Origin: HLUCCA09 sp039822045
GTDB taxonomy: Bacteria; Pseudomonadota; Alphaproteobacteria; Rhodobacterales; Rhodobacteraceae
Direction: 5' to 3'
Length of the DNA stretch: 64,000 nucleotides
Assembly: GCA_039822045.1 (NCBI GenBank)
Contig: JBCBMY010000001.1
Coordinates: forward strand, 186,001 to 250,000
The translations under genes and the position numbers were made by a program. Below the pieces are notes generated by a model. That model ran no database searches and was not told the origin of the DNA. It saw nothing but the letters and a program-made list of their open reading frames with translations. How positions within the stretch are numbered: the stretch's first letter is position 1; each line of letters starts with the position of its first letter. This document shows, in pieces, positions 1 to 8,525 of this stretch.

Positions 1-1068
1 CCTCTGCCTGACGACCGGGGCGTGATTTCGTATCCGAACTACCAGGTGGCGGTGGCGCGGCGCGGCGACACCGTGACCGATGTGGCGGCCCGCGTTGGCC
101 TGCCGCCCGAAGACCTTGCGCGGTTCAACGGGGCGCCGGCGAACGCGGTTCTCAATCGGGGCGAGGTGCTGGCCCTGCCACGCCGCGTGGCCGAGCCGTC
201 ACCGGCGACAGGCGCGGCGGCGACCGGGCCAATCCTGCCGGCGGGCGAGGTCAACGTGTCGGCGCTGGCGGGCGCGGCCATCAACCGGGCCGAGGTTGAC
301 GGCCAGCAGACGATACAGCGCGCGAGCCCGCCGCCATCGGTGCAGACGGGTGAGGAGCCGATACGACACCGGGTCGCCCGCGGCGAGACGGCGTTTTCGA
401 TTTCGCGGCGCTATGGCGTGCCGGTGGATGCGTTGGCCGAGTGGAATGGGCTGAACCAGGATCGCACCGTGCGGGTGGGCCAGTACCTGTTGATCCCGCC
501 ATCGGCCGCGGCCGCATCGCGCCAGACCGCCGCTGCGGCGCCGGTGGGTGAGGCCGTCTCGGCCCCGGGCGCAGGCAGCTCGACACCGGCCCCGCCCTCG
601 GCCGCGCAGCCGCTTCCCGAGGACCAGCCGGCACGCACGACGGCCGAGCCGGCGACCACTCAGGAAGTTCCCGATTCGCCGAACCTCGGAACCGACACGA
701 CCTCGGCATCGGCGTCGACCGCTCAGTTCGAGACGCCGGTTTCGGCACCGATCATCCGCGACTTCGCCCGCGGGCGGCATGACGGGCTCGATTATGGCGC
801 GGCGCCAGGGACAAGCGTGCGGGCGGCCGAAGCGGGTACGGTGGCGTTCATCACCGAGGACACCGCGGCCGCACGGGTGATCCTGGTGCGCCATGCGGGG
901 GGTCTATCGACGATCTATGGCAACGTGAAGGACCTCTCGGTATCGCAGGGCGACCGGGTGCGGAAGGGTCAGGAGATCGCGAAAGTCGGCGATGCCGAAC
1001 CGCCCGTTTTCCGCTTTCAGGTGCGCGACGGGGTGGAGGCGGTGGACCCCAACCCCTATCTCAACTGA
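1..1068 (+). CDS. LysM/LytM (M23-like) protein, NlpD-type cell-wall hydrolase activator, 5' partial
   Basis: The reading frame is open through base 1, so the N-terminus (signal or lipoprotein peptide) lies outside the window; the GTG at 22 is only an internal codon. Two LysM peptidoglycan-binding modules are visible (around VAVARRGDTVTDVAARVGL and HRVARGETAFSISRRYGVP), followed by a Pro/Ala/Thr-rich linker and a C-terminal LytM/M23 domain. The first zinc motif is present (GRHDGLDYG), but the two later His positions of active M23 enzymes are lost: YGNV replaces YAHL, and FRFQ replaces HxH. By analogy to NlpD and EnvC this suggests a non-catalytic amidase activator in the periplasm or outer membrane. 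That role is inferred; the domain architecture is clear. Confidence 0.85.
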   Translation, partial: PLPDDRGVISYPNYQVAVARRGDTVTDVAARVGLPPEDLARFNGAPANAVLNRGEVLALPRRVAEPSPATGAAATGPILPAGEVNVSALAGAAINRAEVDGQQTIQRASPPPSVQTGEEPIRHRVARGETAFSISRRYGVPVDALAEWNGLNQDRTVRVGQYLLIPPSAAAASRQTAAAAPVGEAVSAPGAGSSTPAPPSAAQPLPEDQPARTTAEPATTQEVPDSPNLGTDTTSASASTAQFETPVSAPIIRDFARGRHDGLDYGAAPGTSVRAAEAGTVAFITEDTAAARVILVRHAGGLSTIYGNVKDLSVSQGDRVRKGQEIAKVGDAEPPVFRFQVRDGVEAVDPNPYLN

Positions 1069-1287
1069 GACGCGACTGGCCTGCGGGACAGGCGGCGGTG
1101 CGGATATCCACATCGTCACATGGCTGTAACGCAATGCCGCTACCTGTTCCCCAAGCACCCCATGTTGCGGGGGTTGCGGGGCGGGATACGCCATATATAG
1201 TAACCTTGCGGAAGGGGTCGCGTCCGGGCCGCCGGACTTGTCCACAAGGCCCCGCGCGAGACGAGAGGCGGAGGCGATGAGCAGGCG

Positions 1288-1872
1288 ATGAATGCGGAAT
1301 TCAGGACGCAGTTCGTGCGCGAACCACAGAACCTGAGACATCATCCGGCACTTGTGCTGAACGCAGATTACCGCCCGCTCTCCTATTACCCGTTGTCGCT
1401 GTGGCCCTGGCAGGAAGCCATCAAGGCCGCATGGCTCGACCGGGTTCAGATCGTCGCCGAGTACGACGAGGTCGTCCGATCCCCGTCGACCGAGATCAAG
1501 ATCCCCTCGGTCGTGGTCCTGAAAGATTATGTCCGGCCCCAGAAGCGCGTGGCATTCACCCGCTTTAATCTCTTTCTGAGGGATGAATTCACCTGCCAAT
1601 ACTGCGGTGCCAAGGGTGATCTGACCTTCGATCATGTGGTGCCGCGGGCCCGGGGGGGCGTGACGAGCTGGGAGAACGTCGTGGCGGCGTGCTCGAGCTG
1701 CAATCTCAAGAAGGGGTCGCGCTCGCTGCGGCAAGCCGGCATGTCGCTGCGCAAGCCGCCCCGGCAGCCGGGCGCGGAAGAGCTGCGCAATATGGGGCGC
1801 CGGTTCCCTCCCAACTATCTGCACGAGAGCTGGGTCGACTTCCTGTATTGGGACGCCGAACTGGAGGCGTAG
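1288..1872 (+). CDS. HNH endonuclease family protein
   Basis: A 194-aa protein with a C-terminal HNH nuclease fold. A CxxC pair at residues 103/106 (CQYC) and a second at 135/138 (CSSC) are the usual structural zinc ligands. DHVVPRARGG at 115-124 supplies the catalytic His, and N130 fits the central Asn. The N-terminal 100 residues (LNADYRPLSYYPLSLWPW) are typical of a chromosomal HNH family common in alphaproteobacteria, whose function is not established. Start ATG 1288 has only a weak AGG upstream; a GGAGG lies about 13 bases away. The gene is monocistronic and convergent with the recombinase gene. Confidence 0.85.
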   Translation: MNAEFRTQFVREPQNLRHHPALVLNADYRPLSYYPLSLWPWQEAIKAAWLDRVQIVAEYDEVVRSPSTEIKIPSVVVLKDYVRPQKRVAFTRFNLFLRDEFTCQYCGAKGDLTFDHVVPRARGGVTSWENVVAACSSCNLKKGSRSLRQAGMSLRKPPRQPGAEELRNMGRRFPPNYLHESWVDFLYWDAELEA

Positions 1873-1905
1873 GAGGCCTGCGCCTGGCTGGAGCCGGCGC
1901 CCGTG

Positions 1906-2847
1906 TCAGCCCTCGCGGGCGAGCGGGTGGTGGGTTTCGACCAGATCGCGCAGGCGCTCTTCCAGGACGTGGGTGTAGATCTCGGTGGTGGAAATGTCGG
2001 CGTGGCCGAGCATTGTCTGAATGGCGCGCAGGTCGGCCCCGCCGGCGAGCAGGTGGGTCGCGAAGGCATGGCGCAGGGTATGGGGCGTCACCTTGGCGGG
2101 CGAGACCCCTGCAGCGACGGCGAGTTCCTTTATGAGCGTGTAGAAGCCCTGTCGCGTCAGGTGCTCCGCCTTGCCGTGAGAGGGAAAGAGGAACCGCGAG
2201 GCGGGCCGCCCCTCGGCCCGGGCGGCCGCCTCGGCCTGGTCGCGATGGGTCAGCCAGGCTGCGAGGGCCGTGCGGGCCGGCGGCGAGAGCGGGACCAGCC
2301 GCTCCTTGCCGCCCTTGCCGAGGACCAGGAGCATTCGAGGATCGCCTCGTGCGGCCGCGGCAGGCAGCGTGACGAGCTCGCTGACGCGGAGGCCGGTGGC
2401 ATAGAGCACCTGCAGCAGGCACGTGTCGCGCGCCTGTTCGGCGGGGCTGCGGCCGCGGCTTTCGGCGGCGGTGAGCAGGGCGTCGACCTCGGCATGACTG
2501 AGCGTCTTGGGCAGAGCCTTGTCCTTGCCCGGGCCGGGGATGCGCTGGGCAGGATCGTCGCTGCGCCAGCCTTCGGCGTGGGCGAAGCGGTAGAGCTGGC
2601 GGACGGCCGAGAGGCGGCGCGCCCGGGTGGCGCGGGCGAGCCCCTCGGCCTCGCACGCCGTGAGCCAGTTTTCGATATCGCCCCGCTCGGCATCGGCGAT
2701 CGAGCCGCCCCGATGGGCGCGCCAGTCTGCGAACGCTTTGAGGTCGCGCCCATAGGCGAGGAGGGTGTTTCTGGCGGCATTGAGCTCGGCCGCCTGGGCG
2801 TCGAGGAAGGCCGAGATCCAGCGGTCGTCGCAGCGCGGTGCGCTCAT
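1906..2847 (-). CDS. xerD: XerD-type tyrosine recombinase
   Basis: A 313-aa site-specific recombinase. XerC/XerD act at chromosome dif sites to resolve dimers at division. An N-terminal SAM-like core-binding domain covers about residues 10-95 and the catalytic domain about 113-300. The full catalytic set is visible: R154 (TGLRVSEL), K178 (GKGGKERL), H256 and R259 (HTLRH), H282 (LGHADIS) and nucleophile Y291 (EIYTH). Start ATG 2847 overlaps the stop of the upstream 518-aa gene by 4 bases (ATGA), implying translational coupling. A longer open frame runs upstream but lies inside that other gene. XerD rather than XerC is chosen from length and context beside aroK; a paralogue cannot be excluded. 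Confidence 0.85.
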   Translation of the reverse strand: MSAPRCDDRWISAFLDAQAAELNAARNTLLAYGRDLKAFADWRAHRGGSIADAERGDIENWLTACEAEGLARATRARRLSAVRQLYRFAHAEGWRSDDPAQRIPGPGKDKALPKTLSHAEVDALLTAAESRGRSPAEQARDTCLLQVLYATGLRVSELVTLPAAAARGDPRMLLVLGKGGKERLVPLSPPARTALAAWLTHRDQAEAAARAEGRPASRFLFPSHGKAEHLTRQGFYTLIKELAVAAGVSPAKVTPHTLRHAFATHLLAGGADLRAIQTMLGHADISTTEIYTHVLEERLRDLVETHHPLAREG

Positions 2848-4400
2848 GCGCCGCTCTCGAGCAGGTAGAGCTGGAGAGCGGCCCGGCGGGCGGTGTCTTC
2901 CATTCCGATGGTGCGCAGGAACACGAGCGCGCCGGTGAGGTCGGCGGGATCGGCCGAGGCGCCGGCGGCGACGGTGGTGAGCGCCACGATCAGAGCCTCG
3001 CCGAGCTTTCCCTCCGCTTGCAGGCGGGCGAGGCGCGGAGAGGGGGCGGCGGTGCCGGAGAACGCGGCTGCGAGTGCGCGCGAGAGGGGTGCCTCGGGGA
3101 CGTCGGCGGCGTCCGGTGGAAGGCCCATGGCGAAGGCCCGCGCCTGTGGGTCGACGCTGTCGAAATTGCTGAGGGCTGCCGCCTCGTAGTCGCTCGACAG
3201 CAGCGCGATGCGCAGGGCGAGGTCGGCGCTCGAGCGGGGCAGGTCGGTGTCGGCGAGGCGCGGGGCGATGACCTCGGCGAAGGCGGGGCCGAGGCCGGCC
3301 GACGTCATCTCGGCCCACGCGTCGGACAGGGCGCGGCCGATCGGACGGGGTGCGCCGGTCTCGAGCGCCCGGTCGAGGGACTGGACGGCCGCGACACGGT
3401 CCCAGACGCCCCCCGATGCGGCGGGCGCGCGCTCGGCATAAACGTCGGCGAGGTGCTGGGGCGGAAGGGCGCCGGCGCGGACGAGACGCTCGGTCGCCTC
3501 GAGGCGGGCGCGCCAGCCCGACGCGGACCGAAGGTCGGCATGGCCGAACGCCAGCGGCAGGGGCGCCGTGGGTTGGCGCTCGCCGATCGCCTCGAGCATC
3601 CGCCATTGCAACGGGGTTGGCGCAGGCATGCGCGGGATCGGCAGGAGCGCATCCTCGGCGATCTCGGCATCGAGGAAGCGGGCCAGAAGTGTGTCCTCGA
3701 CCGCGGTGAGCTGCCCCAGAGCCTCGGCGGTGTCGAGCGTGAGGGCGGCCGCCGGCCAGTCGCCCCGGCGCGCCAGGCAGAAGATCCGCGTGGAGATCGA
3801 GGGCGCGATCCCGGGACTGGCATCGAGCGTGGCGCAGCCGGCATCTTCCTCACCGAGGAGAAGCGCGATGTCGAAGGCCCGGCGGAACAGTTCCGGGCGG
3901 AGCGGGCCCGCCCGTTCGAGCAGGATTTGCGCGTCGTTGAGCGCGCCCATCCGCAGGAGCGCATCGACGCGGGCGGTGAGCAGGGCTCCCGGCGTGCCGC
4001 CCCCCATCGGAGGGTCGAGCCGGGCCAGAAGGATGCGTTTGAGCGCGTCCCGGGCCGCCGGCAAGGGCTGTTCGGGCAGATCCGAGATCCGCCGGGCGAG
4101 GTCATCGGTGGTGGAGGCACCCCAAAGGCCCGGAGCCAGGCCGACCTCCTCGGGCGCGGTCAACCCCACACCATCCGGTGCCGGGGCACCGAGCGGCGTG
4201 ACTGTGACGGCGACGATGCCCGCACCGCCCGCTTGCCCGCGCACCGGGCGCCGCTCGGGCCGGGGCGGGGCTGTGGTGTCGAGACTGTTGGACAGCCAGT
4301 CTATGGACGACAGCGGGCGCACCTCTTGCGCATGGCCGCCGGGAGCGGCAACAAGCACGGCCAGTGTGGCAGCAAGGAGGGGGCCTTGGTGTCGCGTCAA
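2844..4400 (-). CDS. Secreted protein of unknown function, 518 aa
   Basis: Begins with a clear signal peptide (about residues 1-24, hydrophobic LLAATLAVLVAA, cleavage near GHAQ), so it is exported to the periplasm. The rest is Ala/Leu-rich, looks helical, and carries no motif I recognise; TPR- or HEAT-like helical repeats are possible. The start is TTG 4400, embedded in the stop of the upstream 45-aa gene (TTGA overlap) with a GGAG 8 bases before it. The 3' end overlaps the recombinase start by 4 bases. The three leftward genes are therefore one coupled transcript, divergent from aroK. The gene matches conserved hypothetical proteins at this locus in Rhodobacterales as I recall them. Confidence 0.75.
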   Translation of the reverse strand: MTRHQGPLLAATLAVLVAAPGGHAQEVRPLSSIDWLSNSLDTTAPPRPERRPVRGQAGGAGIVAVTVTPLGAPAPDGVGLTAPEEVGLAPGLWGASTTDDLARRISDLPEQPLPAARDALKRILLARLDPPMGGGTPGALLTARVDALLRMGALNDAQILLERAGPLRPELFRRAFDIALLLGEEDAGCATLDASPGIAPSISTRIFCLARRGDWPAAALTLDTAEALGQLTAVEDTLLARFLDAEIAEDALLPIPRMPAPTPLQWRMLEAIGERQPTAPLPLAFGHADLRSASGWRARLEATERLVRAGALPPQHLADVYAERAPAASGGVWDRVAAVQSLDRALETGAPRPIGRALSDAWAEMTSAGLGPAFAEVIAPRLADTDLPRSSADLALRIALLSSDYEAAALSNFDSVDPQARAFAMGLPPDAADVPEAPLSRALAAAFSGTAAPSPRLARLQAEGKLGEALIVALTTVAAGASADPADLTGALVFLRTIGMEDTARRAALQLYLLESGA

Positions 4401-4534
4401 TCGGTGAGCTCCAGTTCAACCGGCTCGGTCACGCGTTCCTGCACGGGATCAAGATCGCCAAGGTAGGCGAAGCCGATCAGGCCCAACAGGCCGAGCAGCA
4501 CCAGCATGAGGAGAAGTCTGAACACGATACGCAT
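4397..4534 (-). CDS. Small single-pass membrane protein, 45 aa
   Basis: A short frame from ATG 4534: MRIVFR, then a strongly hydrophobic segment of about 20 residues (LLLMLVLLGLLGLIGFAYLG), then an acidic tail rich in Glu and Val (residues 27-45). The stop TGA overlaps the TTG start of the secreted 518-aa gene, the kind of coupling expected of real genes. One transmembrane helix with the tail outside the membrane is the natural reading. Function is unknown. It is the first gene of the leftward transcript, divergent from aroK. The Shine-Dalgarno is weak, which lowers confidence. Confidence 0.65.
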   Translation of the reverse strand: MRIVFRLLLMLVLLGLLGLIGFAYLGDLDPVQERVTEPVELELTD

Positions 4535-4680
4535 TTGGGGTCGCCCGCCTGTATTTTTGCCCCTGTGTGCCGTGCGACGGTGCGCGCGGCCAGCCTCTTT
4601 TGCGCGTCGTTATATATGGTATCCGGGCAGAGATCACGTCATGGATAGAGGAATTTCGCGACTGGGGCAGGACGGCGCCT

Positions 4681-5232
4681 ATGGGGCTGAGGCTGAAAAA
4701 AACGGTGGTGATGGTGGGGATGATGGGCGCGGGCAAAACCGCCGTCGGAACCGCCCTTGCGCGCCGCCTGGGCGTGCCGTTCCTCGACAGCGATGCCGAG
4801 ATCGAGGCGGCGGCGCGCATGTCGATTGCAGAGATCTTCGACCGCGACGGCGAGACGTTCTTCCGGGACAAGGAAGCGCAGGTGATCGAGCGGCTGATGG
4901 CGGGACCGGCAGGGGTGCTGTCGACCGGCGGCGGCGCGTGGTTGCGGCGGGAGAACCGTGAGACGATCCGGACGCGCGGCGTGGCGCTGTGGCTGCAAGC
5001 CGATCTCGAGGTGCTGTGGGCGCGGGTCAAGCACAAGGACACGCGGCCCCTGCTGCGCACCGACGATCCCAAGGCGACTTTGGCCCGGCTGCTGGAAGAG
5101 CGCGCGCCCTGGTATGCCGAGGCGGACATCACCGTGAGAAGCGAAGGCGGCCGCTCGATCGGCGAGATGGTGGAGCGGGTGATTGCGGCGCTTGCCGAGC
5201 GCGCCGATGTGTTGGTGGGGGTTGAGGCATGA
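4681..5232 (+). CDS. aroK: Shikimate kinase
   Basis: A 183-aa cytoplasmic kinase that phosphorylates shikimate at the 3-OH using ATP, step five of the chorismate pathway. The P-loop GMMGAGKT lies at 13-20, the shikimate-binding DSD at 36-38, the Gly-rich STGGGA at 81-86, and the lid segment around RPLLRTDD. Length is normal for AroK. ATG 4681 is chosen because MGLRLKKTVVMVG leads straight into the first strand; the open frame extends upstream without a typical family sequence. It overlaps aroB by 4 bases (ATGA), forming an aroKB operon. The upstream 146-bp intergenic region holds an AT-rich TATATATGG and must carry divergent promoters. Confidence 0.95.
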   Translation: MGLRLKKTVVMVGMMGAGKTAVGTALARRLGVPFLDSDAEIEAAARMSIAEIFDRDGETFFRDKEAQVIERLMAGPAGVLSTGGGAWLRRENRETIRTRGVALWLQADLEVLWARVKHKDTRPLLRTDDPKATLARLLEERAPWYAEADITVRSEGGRSIGEMVERVIAALAERADVLVGVEA

Positions 5233-6341
5233 TCGAGACTGTGCACGTGCCGTTGGAGGGGCGGGCCTATGACATCCGGATCGGCGCGGGGCTGATGGGG
5301 AGAGCGGGCGCCGAGATCGCGCCGCTGCTCCAGCGTTCGCGCGTGGCGATCGTGTCCGAAGAGCGGGTGGCAGCGCTGCATCTCGCGGCCCTCGAGGCGG
5401 CGCTGGCTGAGGCGGGCATCGAGAGTGTTGCGCTTGCCCTGCCGCCGGGGGAGGCGACCAAGGGCTGGCCGGACTTTACCCGCACCATCGACTGGCTGCT
5501 TGCGCAAAAGGTGGAGCGGCGAGATGTGGTTGTGGCCTTGGGCGGCGGCGTGGTTGGGGACCTGGCCGGGTTCGCGGCAGCCGTGTTGCGGCGGGGCGTG
5601 CGGTTCGTGCAGGTGCCGACGACGTTGCTGGCGCAGGTCGACAGCTCGGTTGGCGGCAAGACGGGCATCAACTCGGCCCACGGCAAGAACCTGATCGGGG
5701 CGTTTCACCAGCCGAGCCTGGTTCTAGCCGATACTGAGGTGCTGGCCACGCTGCCCGAGCGCGACCTGCTGTCGGGTTATGCCGAGGTGGTGAAGTATGG
5801 CGCCCTCGGCGATGCGGCCTTCTTTGCGTGGCTGGAGGAGAACGGCGCCGCGCTGAAGGCCGGCGATCCGACGGCACGGGCGCAGGCTGTGCGGCGCTCG
5901 TGCGAGATGAAGGCCGAGATTGTCGTGCGCGACGAGACCGAGCAGGGCGACCGCGCGCTTCTGAACCTTGGACACACGTTTGGACATGCCCTGGAGGCGG
6001 CGACCGGATATTCCGACAGGCTTCTGCACGGCGAGGGCGTCGCTGTGGGCATGGCGCTTGCCGTTGAGCTGTCGGCACGGCTTGGCCTTTGCGCGCAGGA
6101 GGTGCCATCGCGCCTGCGGGCGCATCTGCGCGCGATGGGCATGCCGTGTGATCTGGCCGACATCGCCGGAGGGCTTCCTGATGCCGATGCGCTGATGGCG
6201 CTGATGGCGCAGGACAAAAAAGTGATCGACGGGCAGATGCGGTTTATCCTGGTGCGCGGCATCGGGGAGGCGTTTGTCACCTCCGACGTGCCGCCCGCGG
6301 CTGTGCGCGCGCTTCTGTCGGAGGCGCTGGAAGCGGCCTGA
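5229..6341 (+). CDS. aroB: 3-dehydroquinate synthase
   Basis: A 370-aa NAD- and divalent-metal-dependent enzyme converting DAHP to 3-dehydroquinate, step two of the shikimate pathway. The family landmarks are all visible: the NAD-binding LGGGVVGDLAGF, PTTLLAQVDSSVGGKTGIN, the metal-ligand segments LNLGHTFGHALE and LLHGEGVAVGM, and the C-terminal DKKVIDGQMRFIL. Length is typical. Translation is coupled to aroK through the ATGA overlap. The gene ends just before a convergent cupin gene. Confidence 0.97.
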   Translation: MIETVHVPLEGRAYDIRIGAGLMGRAGAEIAPLLQRSRVAIVSEERVAALHLAALEAALAEAGIESVALALPPGEATKGWPDFTRTIDWLLAQKVERRDVVVALGGGVVGDLAGFAAAVLRRGVRFVQVPTTLLAQVDSSVGGKTGINSAHGKNLIGAFHQPSLVLADTEVLATLPERDLLSGYAEVVKYGALGDAAFFAWLEENGAALKAGDPTARAQAVRRSCEMKAEIVVRDETEQGDRALLNLGHTFGHALEAATGYSDRLLHGEGVAVGMALAVELSARLGLCAQEVPSRLRAHLRAMGMPCDLADIAGGLPDADALMALMAQDKKVIDGQMRFILVRGIGEAFVTSDVPPAAVRALLSEALEAA

Positions 6342-6350
6342 GGCGCGCAG

Positions 6351-6929
6351 CTACTCTGGGTCGCGGCCGGGTGAGGTGATGGCGCCCGCATCGCCGGCCC
6401 GGTCTTCGCCCTCCCAGTAGCCGACCTTGGTTTCGGCCCAGACCCATTTCGCGAATCGGGGCAGGCCGCCCGAATTGGCCAGGTTGCGGAAGGGCGCGCC
6501 GGCGGCCATGACGCCGATCTTGTCGCTGTCGACATAATGGAAGACGTCGGCCGGGATCAGCGTGGAAAGGGCCAGGTAGCGCAACTCCTCCTCGCCGGTG
6601 TTGTCGAGCTGAAATGGAATGCCCGTGCCGGCACGGATGTTGATCACATCCATCGGTTTCAGGGGATAATCCGTGTCGCCGTGATGGAGCGTGCCAGTGC
6701 CGGCCAGGACGATGAAGAGTTCGTCGTTCACATAATGGTAGTGGCGGGGCCAGGCGGCCTTGCCCGCCGGCACGACCGTGAGATTGACACCGATGTTGGC
6801 GGTCTCGAGCGCCTTGCCAATGAGAGCAAAGCGGGCGGCGTAGTGGCCGCGTTCGGGGTTTTCGTCGGTACAGTCGGGCCGGGCGAAGACATCTTCGATA
6901 TTGATGACGGGGCTGGAATGATCGGACAT
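6351..6929 (-). CDS. Cupin-domain protein
   Basis: A 192-aa protein with one RmlC-like cupin barrel. Cupin motif 1 is seen as PRHYHYVNDELFIVLAGTG (two His, one Glu as metal ligands), followed by the second strand set around MDVINIRAGTGIPFQLDN. The C-terminal part (YVDSDKIGVMAAG and WAETKVGYWEGE) resembles a widespread family of stand-alone cupins with unknown substrate, sometimes annotated as sugar-binding or auxin-binding-like. Metal-binding enzymatic or sensing activity is possible but not shown. Monocistronic, convergent with aroB. Confidence 0.8.
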   Translation of the reverse strand: MSDHSSPVINIEDVFARPDCTDENPERGHYAARFALIGKALETANIGVNLTVVPAGKAAWPRHYHYVNDELFIVLAGTGTLHHGDTDYPLKPMDVINIRAGTGIPFQLDNTGEEELRYLALSTLIPADVFHYVDSDKIGVMAAGAPFRNLANSGGLPRFAKWVWAETKVGYWEGEDRAGDAGAITSPGRDPE

Positions 6930-7106
6930 GGAACGGGTCTCCGGAAATTGAACCGGGTCGACCGTGGCGCAGTTCGGTAACCGTCGAATGACGGACCGCT
7001 AAGGAAGCTGGAACCTGCAGGGATCACGGAGGGTCGGCGCGACCGTTGGGTGCCCGCGGCAGGCCAGTGTCAATCGGGCGGCCTGCGTCCATCAGGAGGG
7101 GCGGGA

Positions 7107-7613
7107 TCAGAAGGGGATTTCGTCTTCGATGTCGCCGGCCGGGGTGCCGCCGCCGTAGCCGCCACCCGATCCGCCGCCTGAGCCGTAGCCGCCGCCGGAC
7201 CGGTCATCAATTTCGCGGCCGCCGCCACCGCCGCCGCCAAAGCCCCCGCCGCCGCCATCGTTACGGCCGTCGAGGAGCGTAAGTTCGCCCCGGTAGGGGC
7301 GCAGGACGACCTCGGTGGAATAGCGGTCTTGGCCGGACTGGTCCTGCCATTTGCGGGTTTCGAGCTGGCCTTCGATATAGACCTTCGAGCCCTTGCGGAG
7401 ATATTGCTCGGCGATCCGGGCAAGGGGCTCGGAGAAGATGGCGACCGAGTGCCATTCGGTGCGCTCACGGCGCTCGCCGGTGTTGCGATCCTTCCAGGTT
7501 TCGGACGTGGCAATGCGCAGGTTGCACACCTTGCCGCCATTCTGGAACGTGCGCGTCTCGGGGTCGCGCCCCAGGTTGCCCACCAGGATCACTTTGTTCA
7601 CCGATCCGGCCAT
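7107..7613 (-). CDS. ssb: Single-stranded DNA-binding protein
   Basis: A 168-aa SSB that binds ssDNA as a tetramer during replication and repair. An N-terminal OB fold occupies about residues 1-115 (VNKVILVGNLGRDPETR, EWHSVAIFSEPLA, GSKVYIEGQLETRKWQ). A very Gly-rich linker follows, then the acidic partner-binding tail DIEDEIPF. ATG 7613 (MAGSVNKV) is preferred over the longer frame because GAGGAG sits about 7 bases upstream. The linker is unusually Gly-dense, with runs of Gly coded by near-repetitive GGC/GGT. The tail ends IPF as expected but is less acidic than DDDIPF. Confidence 0.95.
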   Translation of the reverse strand: MAGSVNKVILVGNLGRDPETRTFQNGGKVCNLRIATSETWKDRNTGERRERTEWHSVAIFSEPLARIAEQYLRKGSKVYIEGQLETRKWQDQSGQDRYSTEVVLRPYRGELTLLDGRNDGGGGGFGGGGGGGREIDDRSGGGYGSGGGSGGGYGGGTPAGDIEDEIPF

Positions 7614-7790
7614 GCTGCTCTCCTCGATTCCGTTATTCACGCCATGCTACAGGAGGCGACAGCCGCCGCAACGCGATAGAACGGGCGCAGGTGAGAGGTC
7701 ACGTTGTGGCGATCGCGCCGGATAGGGTGCAATTGTTGCAGAGTTCCGTTATGGCAGGCTGTGGAGTACGCAGAGCAGCCGGAGGCAGGC

Positions 7791-8435
7791 GTGAGTAGGA
7801 TGTCCTGGACGGCGCGGATCGCCCTGATGATCGGCGCGGCCACGTTGGTTGCGGCGCTTGGGCTGTCTGTGCTGATTGCCTCCCTTGCCCCGAAGGTTGC
7901 GCGGGCCGAGACGGCATCGTCGAAGTCGCGCGCGAGCCTTTTTGCCAACCAGACGAAGCTCCTCGATCGGCGGGCGGCGGTGCAATATTCGCACTCGGCG
8001 CGGCTGAAGCCGCCATCGGCGATTGAATCGTCGAACGACGCTTTCGTTTCGCCGCAATATCGCGGGCGCTATAGCGGCCCCTACCTGCAGAAGGCGCGGG
8101 CTGCGGCGCGCAAGCACGGGGTGCCCGAAGAGATGTTCTTGCGCCTTGTGCAGACCGAGAGCAATTGGCGCGTTCGGGCAAAGTCGCACAAGGGGGCGAT
8201 TGGGCTGGCGCAGTTGATGCCGCAGACGGCACAGCTGTTGCGGGTGAACCCGCACGACCCCGACCAGAACCTCGACGGTGGCGCGCGCTATCTGCGGATG
8301 ATGTACGACAAGTTCGGCAACTGGCGGCTTGCGCTTGCGGCCTACAATGCGGGGCCGGGCGCGGTGGAAAAGCATGGCGGCGTGCCGCCCTACCGCGAGA
8401 CCCAGCGCTATGTGCGGAAGATCCTTGGAAGCTGA
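7791..8435 (+). CDS. Lytic transglycosylase, SLT family
   Basis: A 214-aa protein with an N-terminal transmembrane or signal segment (ALMIGAATLVAALGLSVLIA) and a C-terminal SLT domain from about residue 100. The catalytic Glu sits in QTESNW, followed by the family signature GAIGLAQLMPQTAQ, NLDGGARYLRMM and LALAAYNAGPGAV. It cleaves murein glycan strands with 1,6-anhydro product formation and acts in the periplasm. GTG 7791 is chosen because GGAGG lies 5 bases upstream; ATG 7800 is the alternative. Divergent from ssb across about 180 bases. Confidence 0.9.
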   Translation: MSRMSWTARIALMIGAATLVAALGLSVLIASLAPKVARAETASSKSRASLFANQTKLLDRRAAVQYSHSARLKPPSAIESSNDAFVSPQYRGRYSGPYLQKARAAARKHGVPEEMFLRLVQTESNWRVRAKSHKGAIGLAQLMPQTAQLLRVNPHDPDQNLDGGARYLRMMYDKFGNWRLALAAYNAGPGAVEKHGGVPPYRETQRYVRKILGS

Positions 8436-8525
8436 ACTTTTTCCTGCAGCCTGCGGCGGCAGGCCCGGACGGCGCCGCCCGGCGCTCTAGATGCCGCGTG
8501 GACGTGATCCGCGGAGGCAGACGAC

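Noticed and set aside
2838..4466. Long rightward open frame (over 500 codons) opposite the secreted 518-aa gene
   Set aside because: High-GC antisense shadow: low-complexity Arg/Gly/Ala-rich product with no domain, while the leftward gene has a signal peptide and coupled neighbours.
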